DNA of 9,121 bases from CAYNDB01 sp964395915. GTDB taxonomy: Bacteria > Nitrospinota_A > UBA7883 > JAJRTC01. The translations under genes and the position numbers were made by a program. Where the stretch lies: positions 1-9,121 of the forward strand of contig CAYNDB010000101.1 in assembly GCA_964395915.1 (NCBI GenBank). The letters are read 5' to 3'. Below the pieces are notes generated by a model, which was not told the DNA's origin, did no database searches, and saw only the letters and a program-made list of their open reading frames with translations. Below, one piece after another: positions 1 through 7,200 of the stretch. Numbering within the stretch: the first letter of the stretch is position 1; each line of letters begins with the position of its first letter.

Positions 1-2
1 GG

Positions 3-1556
3 ATGCTGCGTTCTGACAGGCACGACAGGTATTTTTATAAATCAATGTGGGACAAGTTGATTGCAACCGGTCATTGGGAGGGAGAGATATGGAATCGCAG
101 AAAAAACGGTGAAGCTTATCCTCAGTGGCTAACTATTTCCTCGATCAAAAATTTGCATGGGAAAACCACAAGTTATGTCGGTATGTTTCATGATATGACG
201 GAGATGAAGCGTAAAGATGATGAGATAAAAAAACAAGCCTTCCATGACGCATTAACTGGACTTCCAAACCGGATATTGTTTGAAGACCGGCTGGAGCAGG
301 CTGTGAGGCGCTCTTACAGGCATCAGAAAAAAATAGTTTTGCTATTTATAGACCTGGACGATTTTAAAGGTGTCAACGATACGTTTGGCCATTCATATGG
401 AGATATCCTTTTGCAGGAAGTGGCCAAACGGCTTTCAGCGAGTGTTCGGGAAAATGATACAGTCGCAAGGCTTGGTGGAGATGAGTTCACTGTTATTCTT
501 GAAGATGTGAAGAGCAGGTATGATCCAACAGTAATCGCAAAAAAGATTATTAAAAATCTGGAAGACCCTATAGTAATTAAAGAACATGAAACTTTTATTG
601 GGGCCAGCATCGGAATCGCAATCTATCCTGATGATGGACGCGACGCTGAAACACTTATAAAAAACGCCGATGTGGCGATGTACAAGGCTAAGGAAGAAGG
701 AAGGAATAACTGTCAGCTCTATATGCCCGGATTGAACGATAAAATAGCAAAAAAACTGAATATGGGAAATAGCCTCCGAGGAGCGTTGGAGCGCGAAGAA
801 TTTATTGTTCATTATCAACCAAAAGTTGACCTGAAAACAAATTCCATAGCTGGAATGGAAGCTCTTTTACGCTGGGACAAGCCAGGCGCCGGCATCGTTT
901 CCCCTGCCGATTTTATTCCTGTGGCCGAGGAGACAGGCCTTATACTGCCTATCGGTGAGTGGGCGTTGAGAGAATCTTGCCAACAACTTGCAAAGTGGCA
1001 TAAATCAGGCCATAAGAACCTTCGTCTCTCTGTAAACCTTTCGGTGCGTCAGTTCCGTCAGGATAACTTGAGCTCAGTTATAATAAATGCTTTGGACGAG
1101 GCAGGTCTGGACCCGAAATATCTCGAGCTTGAGATAACAGAAAGTGTCGTGATGCATGATATCGAGAAGGCGATAGCAACCATGAAAACACTCCGCTCTA
1201 TCGGTGTGAGGTTTTCCATTGATGATTTTGGAACAGGTTATTCCTCGCTAAATTATATTAAGCGGTTCCCCATAGACACTCTTAAAATAGACCGCTCTTT
1301 TATATGTGAAATGACCACCGAACCTGGTGACGCCGCAATCGTTTCGGTAATCATTGCGGTTGCGCGCAGCCTTGATCTTGATGTGATCGCTGAAGGAGTG
1401 GAAACATATGAGCAACTTGTTTTCTTGCAGGAACAAAACTGCGATGAAATACAGGGGTTTATATTTAGCCCTGCGCTACCACCCGAAGCCTTTTGTGATC
1501 TTCTCAATGAAAACAGATGCTTACAGACGCCAGCATTCACAGGTCTGGCGCTCTGA
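3..1556 (+). CDS. PAS-GGDEF-EAL cyclic-di-GMP signalling protein, 5'-truncated by the window edge
   Basis: Bifunctional-type c-di-GMP turnover protein: GGDEF domains make c-di-GMP from GTP and EAL domains hydrolyse it to pGpG. Residues are numbered from the ATG at position 3. Residues 1-75 are the C-terminal part of a PAS/PAC sensor module (GEIWNRRKNGE, then the linker MFHDMTEMKRK). The GGDEF domain (about 80-240) has an intact GGDEF motif at 158-162 and an RxxD inhibitory site (R149, D152) exactly five residues upstream. The EAL domain (about 255-505) keeps E286-A-L, N345, E377, D407-D408, K428, E464 and Q484, the expected metal and catalytic set. Both halves therefore look active, with product feedback on the cyclase. 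The PAS fold is incomplete, so the true start lies left of the window and the first ATG is probably internal. No membrane segment is visible in this part. The sensed signal is unknown. Confidence 0.93.
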   Translation: MLRSDRHDRYFYKSMWDKLIATGHWEGEIWNRRKNGEAYPQWLTISSIKNLHGKTTSYVGMFHDMTEMKRKDDEIKKQAFHDALTGLPNRILFEDRLEQAVRRSYRHQKKIVLLFIDLDDFKGVNDTFGHSYGDILLQEVAKRLSASVRENDTVARLGGDEFTVILEDVKSRYDPTVIAKKIIKNLEDPIVIKEHETFIGASIGIAIYPDDGRDAETLIKNADVAMYKAKEEGRNNCQLYMPGLNDKIAKKLNMGNSLRGALEREEFIVHYQPKVDLKTNSIAGMEALLRWDKPGAGIVSPADFIPVAEETGLILPIGEWALRESCQQLAKWHKSGHKNLRLSVNLSVRQFRQDNLSSVIINALDEAGLDPKYLELEITESVVMHDIEKAIATMKTLRSIGVRFSIDDFGTGYSSLNYIKRFPIDTLKIDRSFICEMTTEPGDAAIVSVIIAVARSLDLDVIAEGVETYEQLVFLQEQNCDEIQGFIFSPALPPEAFCDLLNENRCLQTPAFTGLAL

Positions 1557-1609
1557 AGGTTAACGGCTCTGTTTTTACCCATTGGCGTTAAGTAATTCTA
1601 AAAAAACTA

Positions 1610-1642
1610 TTGACAGAGAAGTCAAAATAGATAATCATTATC
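1610..1642 (+). promoter_or_regulatory. Putative promoter of the iron permease gene with overlapping Fur site
   Basis: A perfect -35 hexamer TTGACA lies at 1610-1615. The -10 is not clean: the best matches (GATAAT at 1630-1635, ATAATC at 1631-1636) sit inside the first Fur-like palindrome, with spacers of 14-15 bp, shorter than the usual 17. If this is the promoter, Fur bound at 1624-1642 would cover the -10 region, and the leader to the ATG at 1746 would be about 100 nt. Promoter placement is inference. The hexamer itself is seen directly. Confidence 0.4.
1624..1642 (+). promoter_or_regulatory. Fur-box-like operator 1
   Basis: The right part (1631-1642) matches the last 12 bases of the classical 19-bp Fur box exactly. 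The whole 19-mer matches at about 15 of 19 positions by eye. It contains a perfect 6-1-6 palindrome, GATAAT-C-ATTATC, at 1630-1642. It lies upstream of an FTR1-family iron permease, the kind of gene Fur normally represses when iron is sufficient. Confidence 0.75.
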
Positions 1643-1652
1643 AACAGGAAGA

Positions 1653-1671
1653 GATAATGATTATCAATATC
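1653..1671 (+). promoter_or_regulatory. Fur-box-like operator 2
   Basis: This 19-mer matches the classical Fur consensus at 17 of 19 positions by eye and contains a perfect 6-1-6 palindrome, GATAAT-G-ATTATC, at 1653-1665. It starts 23 bp after the palindrome of operator 1, so two Fur dimers or dimer pairs could sit side by side over the promoter and early leader. Partial repeats continue to about 1674. Confidence 0.82.
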
Positions 1672-1745
1672 ATCTTGGTGATAAATTTTTAGTTCTTTTT
1701 CTGTTAACGAAGCGATTTTTAATTTCTATTAGAAGGGGATGTTAA

Positions 1746-2582
1746 ATGACCGGTGGATTGCTTGTCACCTTGCGTGAGGGGCTTGAGGCTTTTCTGGTTG
1801 TCGGGATTATTCTATCCTATTTATCTCGCGCCGATTTAAAGCAATACAACAAATGGATCTATATAGGCGCAGGGTTGGGTCTGGTCACGTCTTTTATACT
1901 TGCTTTTCTCTTCCAGACCTTCTTTACAGGTTTTGACAGTGAGTTAGGCGAGCTTCATCTTAAGATAGGGATAATGGGTTTTGCTGTTGTCGTGCTTTCA
2001 TACATGGTGGTATGGATGAGCAAAAACAGTACTAATATAAAAGGCAATGTGGAGCAGAAGCTTGATCGGGCTATAAGCGCAGGCAGCGTATTCGCTCTTA
2101 TTTTCATGGCCTACCTGGCTATTTTGCGCGAAGGCTTCGAGACCGTACTGTTCCTTGGCGCGGTTTACGGTGATGATATGGGAACTGGCGTTCTATATGG
2201 CGGTCTTTTGGGTCTGGTCATAGCTTTTATCATGGTTTATATCATTTTCAAGGGTATGAGAAAGTTGCCGATCAAAACTTTCTTCAAGGTTACAGGAGCG
2301 CTTATTCTTCTTGTATCCGCCGGGCTGTTATCAAATATGATAGGCGTCATGCAGGATATTGGCCTTGCGCCTGTGGTTCACGCTTCTGTTTTCGATATTA
2401 GCTGGATCATGAGCGACTCGAGCGAGGTTGGTATTTTCTTCAAGGCTTTGTTCGGCTACACATCAAGCCCCAGCATAATGCAGATTAGCGCATACACCGG
2501 ATATATATTTTTACTTTCAGCCTTGTTAAACATGCGCGAAAAAATAAAAGTAACAGAACAGCTTGCAAGCGCAAGCGCGTAA
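1746..2582 (+). CDS. FTR1/EfeU-family high-affinity iron permease
   Basis: Inner-membrane iron permease of the FTR1 (EfeU) family, expected to take iron from the periplasm into the cytoplasm. The two diagnostic REGxE motifs are present: REGLE at residues 10-14 and REGFE at 127-131, each within a hydrophobic helix as in the family. About seven membrane segments can be seen (roughly 5-25, 35-58, 73-92, 110-140, 147-168, 178-200 and 245-262). The length of 278 aa is normal, with no fused periplasmic domain. The start is supported by AAGGGG at 1733-1738, seven bases before the ATG. The promoter region carries two Fur-like sites, predicting expression under iron limitation. EfeO (cupredoxin/imelysin) and EfeB (haem peroxidase) are not in the window. 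The next gene encodes an unknown exported helical protein that could take a periplasmic role. Confidence 0.92.
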   Translation: MTGGLLVTLREGLEAFLVVGIILSYLSRADLKQYNKWIYIGAGLGLVTSFILAFLFQTFFTGFDSELGELHLKIGIMGFAVVVLSYMVVWMSKNSTNIKGNVEQKLDRAISAGSVFALIFMAYLAILREGFETVLFLGAVYGDDMGTGVLYGGLLGLVIAFIMVYIIFKGMRKLPIKTFFKVTGALILLVSAGLLSNMIGVMQDIGLAPVVHASVFDISWIMSDSSEVGIFFKALFGYTSSPSIMQISAYTGYIFLLSALLNMREKIKVTEQLASASA

Positions 2583-2583
2583 A

Positions 2584-2630
2584 AAAACGCCACGTTGCTG
2601 GATTACCCCCCTCCGGTAGCGTGGCGTTTT
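2584..2630 (+). terminator. Strong intrinsic terminator after the iron permease gene
   Basis: The arms at 2584-2594 (AAAACGCCACG) and 2620-2630 (CGTGGCGTTTT) pair perfectly over 11 bp. The stem can extend inward by about eight more pairs including G.U wobbles (to 2602/2612), leaving a C-rich loop. The A-run before and T-run after the GC core make it a plausible terminator in both directions. It starts one base after the permease stop codon, so it should separate this gene from the exported protein gene or reduce read-through into it. Confidence 0.85.
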
Positions 2631-2738
2631 ACAATACTTTTCTATGTAACGAAATTCCGTAACGATTACTTGGACAAGCTTTATTTTGAAAACGAACATG
2701 ACACAGATTATCAGCGTCTATAGCCAAGGAGCGAGTTA

Positions 2739-3335
2739 ATGAGAAAAAATATTTCGACAGTTATAGCAATCCTGATTGTTTGTTTTAGCGCGGTAAACTC
2801 GTTTGGATATGGCTATGCGGAAAAAGAAGACCCTATGGTTGGTCTGTTCAAACAGGCGGTTGCGGCCGCTAAAAAAGGAAACTGGACCGCCGTTAAAGCA
2901 AATATTGATAAAGGGATAGCGCAACGCAAAGGAGAGATGTTTGAAGCGGAACATCTGAAACCACGATTCGACAAGGCGATCGAGGCAAAAGATATTTCGG
3001 TGATGGCGGAAACGTTTGCGAACCTTGTATACCTGTCTATTCGGGAAAAACTGCACGCCACAACAAAAGATAAATTTTCTAATTATAAAAACGCTAAAAA
3101 AAGGCTTCAGCTTGCCAGGAAAAGTTACATGGATGTCCTTGACGGAAACGTTAAGAAAAAGAATCCGTCACGCAGCAAGCAAATCCTTGGGTCGTTTAAC
3201 ACCGCTCTTAAGGCTTTGGGTAATCCCGGTGTTTTTGGAGTCGGCAAGAAGGCGCCCGATCCTGAAGCGTATAAAAAACAGGTTAGTCGTATTGAAGGGC
3301 TAATAGAGAAATCGTTTCCAAGCTTTTCTAAATAA
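2739..3335 (+). CDS. Exported alpha-helical protein of unknown function
   Basis: I do not recognise a named family. The 198-aa product starts with an N-terminal signal peptide (basic MRKN, hydrophobic core about 5-19, likely cleavage near residues 23-27, before EKEDP). C15 is in the hydrophobic core, but the preceding Val does not fit a lipobox, so a lipoprotein is unlikely. The mature part is very Lys-rich, has no cysteine and looks almost wholly helical, with segments about 33-62, 66-82, 86-106, 112-136, 145-160 and 175-192. This suggests a helical bundle. AAGGAG at 2726-2731, seven bases before the ATG, supports the start. Its place between an iron permease and a porin suggests a periplasmic part in uptake, possibly analogous to EfeO-type helical domains, but I see no clear metal site (few His; Glu/Asp scattered). 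A hairpin terminator separates it from the permease gene. Confidence 0.75.
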   Translation: MRKNISTVIAILIVCFSAVNSFGYGYAEKEDPMVGLFKQAVAAAKKGNWTAVKANIDKGIAQRKGEMFEAEHLKPRFDKAIEAKDISVMAETFANLVYLSIREKLHATTKDKFSNYKNAKKRLQLARKSYMDVLDGNVKKKNPSRSKQILGSFNTALKALGNPGVFGVGKKAPDPEAYKKQVSRIEGLIEKSFPSFSK

Positions 3336-3356
3336 ACATTCACTTTTATAACCCCC

Positions 3357-3376
3357 CCAGTTAATTACTGGTTTTT
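3357..3376 (+). terminator. Weak hairpin plus T-run between exported protein and porin genes
   Basis: CCAGT (3357-3361) and ACTGG (3367-3371) form a 5-bp stem around a 5-nt loop and are followed directly by TTTTT (3372-3376). A run of seven C precedes it. The stem is short, so it may be a weak terminator or attenuator in a shared transcript rather than a full stop. The porin ribosome-binding site follows 8 bases later. Confidence 0.4.
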
Positions 3377-3395
3377 AAATCTAAAGGAGCGTTCA

Positions 3396-4481
3396 ATGAG
3401 GCTGTATTTGAAATCAATTTTCTTTGTTTTGATGGTTTTGGGTCTGGTTATTGCGCCAAAGGTCGCCCTGGCGCAGTTCGACGTGTTTGCTATTCCGCAA
3501 GACGAAACGGAGAAAGTAGCGTGGCACGGATATTACGAGTTTGAGTATTGGGATCAGGAAGGTAAAAATTCTACTTTCGACACTCATAAGATCGTTGTGT
3601 GGATGGGTGTAAAAATAAATGAAATGGTCTATCTCTCGTCAGAGTTGGAGTATGAGCATTTCCCAAGGTTGGGTGATGGTGATCGCGAAGGTGGTACCGG
3701 TGAGATAAATATCGACAGCGCCCAGCTTCGAATCACGCCAACGGATAACCTGACGGTTTCTATGGGAGCTTTCTATGTGCCTTTCGGCATTGAATGGGAG
3801 AGTTATCCCGGTTGGAAAAACAAGCTGGTCACCCGCCCCAAAGTCATGAAAAGCGGCGGAATTATTCCTGGCACATGGTCCGATGTGGGTTTGGGTGTGA
3901 ACTATGCGTTAGGCGGTTTTGGCCATGTTGACGCATACGTGTTGAACGGCGACGCTAAAAACGGAGGCATATCGCGTGATAGCTCATCAGGCGGTAACGA
4001 TTCCAAAAGCCTTGGAATCCGGCTTATGCTGGACGATTTTATGGAAGGAGTTAACATTGGTATTTCAACCGTATCAGGCGAGTGGGATGTAAACGGTAAT
4101 TCATCCGTTCGATATGGAGCGCATGTAAGAATCGATACCGATAAAATGATTCAAAGTGTGTTTGCGCCCACCGTTATCATGGAATATATCACTGGTTCCG
4201 ACGCCGCCGCTTCTTCCGTTAGAGGCAAGGACAAAGATGTAAGCGGATACTATCTGCAGCTAAGCTCCATGGTGATGCCGTCTGTTGAAGTCGTCGGAAG
4301 GTTTGGTCGATACAACAATGACGAAAAGAAAAAGGACAATGGAAGAAGCGAAACTTCGGCCGGCGTCGTGTGGCACGCCCTTGAACATTTCCAGGTAAAG
4401 GGTGAGTATCAATGGAACCGTGAAGATGGCGTGGAAAAAGATAACGATGTTGCCGCTGTTGAAGTCGTTGTCTATTGGTGA
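3396..4481 (+). CDS. Outer-membrane beta-barrel porin, phosphate-selective-porin (OprO/OprP-like) type
   Basis: The 361-aa product has a clear signal peptide ending in VALA, with likely cleavage between A26 and Q27. The mature protein is made of alternating-residue amphipathic strands separated by Asp/Gly/Asn-rich loops and ends in aromatic residues (VVVYW), the usual signal for barrel assembly. Residues 123-170 (GAFYVPFGIEW, then VTRPKVM, then IIPGTWSDVG) resemble the conserved core of OprO/OprP-like porins as I remember them. I could not run a profile search. AAGGAG at 3384-3389 lies six bases before the ATG. The gene lies just upstream of pstSCAB, which favours a role in phosphate passage across the outer membrane, but it also follows the iron permease and the exported protein, so iron-related use is possible. 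OprP specificity relies on arginine/lysine ladders that cannot be judged here without a model. Confidence 0.75.
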   Translation: MRLYLKSIFFVLMVLGLVIAPKVALAQFDVFAIPQDETEKVAWHGYYEFEYWDQEGKNSTFDTHKIVVWMGVKINEMVYLSSELEYEHFPRLGDGDREGGTGEINIDSAQLRITPTDNLTVSMGAFYVPFGIEWESYPGWKNKLVTRPKVMKSGGIIPGTWSDVGLGVNYALGGFGHVDAYVLNGDAKNGGISRDSSSGGNDSKSLGIRLMLDDFMEGVNIGISTVSGEWDVNGNSSVRYGAHVRIDTDKMIQSVFAPTVIMEYITGSDAAASSVRGKDKDVSGYYLQLSSMVMPSVEVVGRFGRYNNDEKKKDNGRSETSAGVVWHALEHFQVKGEYQWNREDGVEKDNDVAAVEVVVYW

Positions 4482-4589
4482 TAATTGACACACCGGTCAG
4501 GAATATGAGAGGATCGCAATTTTAACATGACCAACGCGCCTCCGCTCTTTTCCTTCAGAAGGATGGAACGCCAGGAAAAAATCTGATGT

Positions 4590-4618
4590 CGCCGAATTTC
4601 ATCGGCGCGCGGGCTTTT
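4590..4618 (+). terminator. Possible terminator or leader hairpin upstream of pstS
   Basis: CGCCGA (4590-4595) pairs with TCGGCG (4602-4607) around a 6-nt loop. A CTTTTCTT tract begins about seven bases after the stem, which is too far for a classical terminator. A second copy of the right arm lies at 4634-4639, next to the pstS ribosome-binding site. Function is unproven. Confidence 0.3.
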
Positions 4619-4657
4619 CTTGAGTAAATGGCATCGGCGCAGAAGGTGAAGTGAATA

Positions 4658-5512
4658 ATGGCGGGAGCTTTACAAGGAACAATAATTCGTTCTACTCTGG
4701 CGGTTACGGTTTTATCGATCGTATTTTTTAATAGCTCTGCCCTGGCCGGGAAATCGGTCAGGGCGGTCGGCTCCACCACTGTCATGCCGTTCGTATCAAA
4801 GGCGGCCGGGAGTTATAAAAAAATAATTCCCGATCTGCGCATTACGATTTCGGGTGGCGGTTCCGGTGTCGGCATAGCTTCTATAATAAATGGTATGGCA
4901 GAGATCGGCATGGCCTCCCGCGAGCCGTCGCCGGAAGAGATGGCAAAGCTTGCCGGCAAGGTCGATATCATACCTGTGGCTAAAGACGCTGTCGCAGTGG
5001 TGGTCTCGAAGGCCGTCCATGTTGGAGGTGTGACAAGCCTTACCCTTTCACAAGTCGCCGATATCTATCGGGGCAAAATAACTAACTGGAAAGAACTTGG
5101 CGGCCCCGATAGCAAAATTGTGGTGATCGACAAGGAAGCGGGCCGTGGCACACGCCACGTTTTTGCGAAAGCGGTTCTTGGCTCCGCTCACGCAAGGGCC
5201 AAGGGGGCCACCATTATCTCAGGCTCCAACAACGAGGAAAAAACGATTATAAGCAAAAGTGACCGAGCTATTGGTATGCTTTCAAACGGTTGGCTTGACG
5301 ATAAGGCGCGGGCCGTGGCGATATCTATCGACAACAGGGATGTTCTGCCCACTATCGAAAACGTTAAGAACGGATCGTATCCGATAAGCCGTAATCTGAA
5401 CGTCATAGTGCGTAAAGACGCGTCAGATAGTGTAAAGGCTTTCGTTCAGTATCTCCTTTCGCCGGAAGGGCAAAGTATCGCCCGGGCAGTAGGTTATCTT
5501 CCGGTGAGGTAG
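4658..5512 (+). CDS. pstS: PstS, periplasmic phosphate-binding protein of an ABC transporter
   Basis: Soluble receptor that binds inorganic phosphate in the periplasm and delivers it to PstCA. The 284-aa precursor has a signal peptide with hydrophobic core about 10-29 and likely cleavage after ALA (A30-G31). The mature N-terminus has the family hallmark VGSTTVMPF (37-45), followed by the glycine loop SGGGSG (65-70), the SRE segment (87-89) and GRGTRHVF (162-169, the usual SGTR-like ligand loop). These fit the phosphate-binding PstS fold. The start at 4658 is supported by AAGGTG at 4643-4648. An upstream GTG at 4651 is out of frame. The gene ends directly against pstC. No convincing Pho box was found in the 176 bp upstream. 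Related binding proteins for tungstate or molybdate exist, but the gene set and motifs favour phosphate. Confidence 0.9.
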   Translation: MAGALQGTIIRSTLAVTVLSIVFFNSSALAGKSVRAVGSTTVMPFVSKAAGSYKKIIPDLRITISGGGSGVGIASIINGMAEIGMASREPSPEEMAKLAGKVDIIPVAKDAVAVVVSKAVHVGGVTSLTLSQVADIYRGKITNWKELGGPDSKIVVIDKEAGRGTRHVFAKAVLGSAHARAKGATIISGSNNEEKTIISKSDRAIGMLSNGWLDDKARAVAISIDNRDVLPTIENVKNGSYPISRNLNVIVRKDASDSVKAFVQYLLSPEGQSIARAVGYLPVR

Positions 5513-6358
5513 ATGACACGTCTTTACCTGCATCTTAGCGCTATCTTTTCCGCCATTTTTATTTTGGCTCTGCCGGTTGTTCTTTTTTTTTCCTCCTTGC
5601 CGTTCTGGATGAGTGAAGGGTTGGCCCCGATTTGGGGAAGCGAATGGTATCCTTACGAAAATCTATACGGGCTGCTTCCGGCGATTGTCGGTACCATCCT
5701 GGCGGTCATCATAGCCTTTGCCATAGCCATCCCATCCGGTATCTCTTCCGCCATTATTTTTTCCGAACTGGCGGGGAGCCGGTTATCCGCAACGTATCGC
5801 GTCGTGATGGAAATGGTGTCGGCTATTCCGTCGATCGTCTATGGGTTGATAGGTCTTGCTGTTGGCCTGCCGATGATAGAGTCGCTTTTCGACCTGCCGA
5901 CAGGGCATTCCCTTCTTCTTGCCGGCATGGTGTTGGCTCTCATGATATTGCCGACCTTTACGCTGATGAGCCTAGACGCTATCTCAAGCGTGTCGGTTGA
6001 GCAGAGGGAGAGCGCTATGAATCTCGGGCTTTCGTTCAGAGACCTTTTGCTGAGAGTGTTGCTTCCACAGGCATGGCCTGCGATCCGGTCGGCGATTCTT
6101 CTCTCCGCCGGAAGGGCCCTTGGAGAAACGATGGCGGTGATGTTGCTGGTCGGGTCGATCGACAGGCTCCCCGATCCTTTATATAACATACTGGCGCCAG
6201 CGCAGACTCTAACGTCCAAAATAGGCAGGGAGATAGGAGAGGCGGCTTACGGCTCGATCCACTTTTCGGCATTGATGGCGAGCGGCGCGCTCCTGGCCGT
6301 GATGAGCCTTGTCATAGCCATGATGGCAAATATTAAAGATTATCGCACGGCGCAATGA
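5513..6358 (+). CDS. pstC: PstC, phosphate ABC transporter permease
   Basis: Inner-membrane permease subunit that forms the phosphate channel with PstA. The 281-aa product has about six membrane segments, beginning at residues 6-28. It has the typical motif GLLPAIVGTI (53-62) at the start of the transport domain. The cytoplasmic EAA loop that docks the ATPase is at about 163-190 (EQRESAMNLGLSFRD, then LLPQAWPAI), followed by the RALGETMAV segment (201-209) shared by Pst permeases. The ATG follows the pstS stop codon with no gap, and GGTGAGG at 5503-5509 inside the end of pstS can serve as ribosome-binding site. It overlaps pstA by 4 bp (ATGA). Length is near the family norm. Confidence 0.92.
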   Translation: MTRLYLHLSAIFSAIFILALPVVLFFSSLPFWMSEGLAPIWGSEWYPYENLYGLLPAIVGTILAVIIAFAIAIPSGISSAIIFSELAGSRLSATYRVVMEMVSAIPSIVYGLIGLAVGLPMIESLFDLPTGHSLLLAGMVLALMILPTFTLMSLDAISSVSVEQRESAMNLGLSFRDLLLRVLLPQAWPAIRSAILLSAGRALGETMAVMLLVGSIDRLPDPLYNILAPAQTLTSKIGREIGEAAYGSIHFSALMASGALLAVMSLVIAMMANIKDYRTAQ

Positions 6359-7200
6359 GAGAAAAAATTACGGCTTTCCTTACAAAGGGAATTTTATTCA
6401 TCGTCGCGATTCCGGCCATTGTCCTTCCTCTGTTATGTATCGGTTATATATTTTTAAAAGGTGTTGGCGCCATCAATATAGATCTTTTTATGGGAAATGA
6501 CTCTCCCGCGGAACAATACTCAATGGCAGGTGGTGACGGAATTAAAGGTGAAATTACAGGCACACTGCTCCTTGCGTTGTTGTCGACGACGATGGCTCTT
6601 CCTCTGGCTATTGGGCTTGCCTGTTGGCACAACCTGTCGGCGAACAAGAAAATGCGGAGAACTGTAACCGCCATACTCCATTTGCTTCAGGGTCTGCCGC
6701 CTCTGGTGGTGGGATTATGCGCGCTTCTGCTTCTTGTTTCATGGCTCAAATGGGGTATGTCGTTATTGGCCGGAGCTGTTGTGCTGGCCGTTATCGTGTT
6801 TCCCATTATGGTGATAATATTTATTCATGCGATAGAGCGTATACCGAAAGGACAACTCGAATCCGCAAAGAGTCTTGGGCTGGGCGAGTTTGATATTATC
6901 ACCAGGGTCTGGCTCCCTGTCGCCTGGCCACACATGCTTACCGGTATTTTTCTTGCCATGGCGCGCTCCATGGCGGAGACGGCGCCGATTCTGTTCACTG
7001 CGGTTGTATTTTCAGGTGTCGATTGGCCCTCATCTATTTTTGAGCCGGTGACAAGCTTGCAAACCCATATTTTCTTTTTGGCGCAGGAAGCCGTGGACGA
7101 AAGGTCGATGGGTGTGGCATGGGGGAGCGGGCTGGTATTAGTTCTGATGACACTTTCCCTAACGATGGTATCATCATTTATGCGAAGGTTTTATAAATGA
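6355..7200 (+). CDS. pstA: PstA, phosphate ABC transporter permease
   Basis: Second inner-membrane permease of the phosphate transporter, partner of PstC. The 281-aa product has about six membrane helices. The segment GGDGIKGEITGTLLLAL (59-75) matches the start of the permease domain. The EAA loop lies at about 163-190 (IPKGQLESAKSLGLGEFD, then WLPVAWPHM). MARSMAETAPILFTA (202-216) is the strongly conserved PstA stretch usually seen as ALGETAPLLFTA. The start ATG is shared in an ATGA overlap with the pstC stop, so translation is probably coupled; no strong separate ribosome-binding site is seen. The 3' end overlaps pstB in the same way. Confidence 0.92.
   Translation: MREKITAFLTKGILFIVAIPAIVLPLLCIGYIFLKGVGAINIDLFMGNDSPAEQYSMAGGDGIKGEITGTLLLALLSTTMALPLAIGLACWHNLSANKKMRRTVTAILHLLQGLPPLVVGLCALLLLVSWLKWGMSLLAGAVVLAVIVFPIMVIIFIHAIERIPKGQLESAKSLGLGEFDIITRVWLPVAWPHMLTGIFLAMARSMAETAPILFTAVVFSGVDWPSSIFEPVTSLQTHIFFLAQEAVDERSMGVAWGSGLVLVLMTLSLTMVSSFMRRFYK

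Noticed and set aside
435..818. Minus-strand reading frame inside the GGDEF-EAL gene
   Set aside because: It is a shadow of a strongly conserved domain on the plus strand.
1528..1591. Inverted repeats near the end of the GGDEF-EAL gene (CGCCAG/CTGGCG at 1528-1550; TTAACG/CGTTAA at 1560-1591) as a terminator
   Set aside because: The first lies inside the coding region with no T-run directly after it, and the second has a 20-base loop. Neither forms a convincing terminator.
2646..2665. Direct repeat GTAACGA at 2646-2652 and 2659-2665 before the exported protein gene
   Set aside because: The 13-bp spacing fits neither a Pho box nor any operator I know, and seven bases repeated once can arise by chance.
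4485..4490. TTGACA just after the porin stop, as a pstS promoter
   Set aside because: No -10 hexamer lies at 16-18 bp spacing, so it is probably a chance match.
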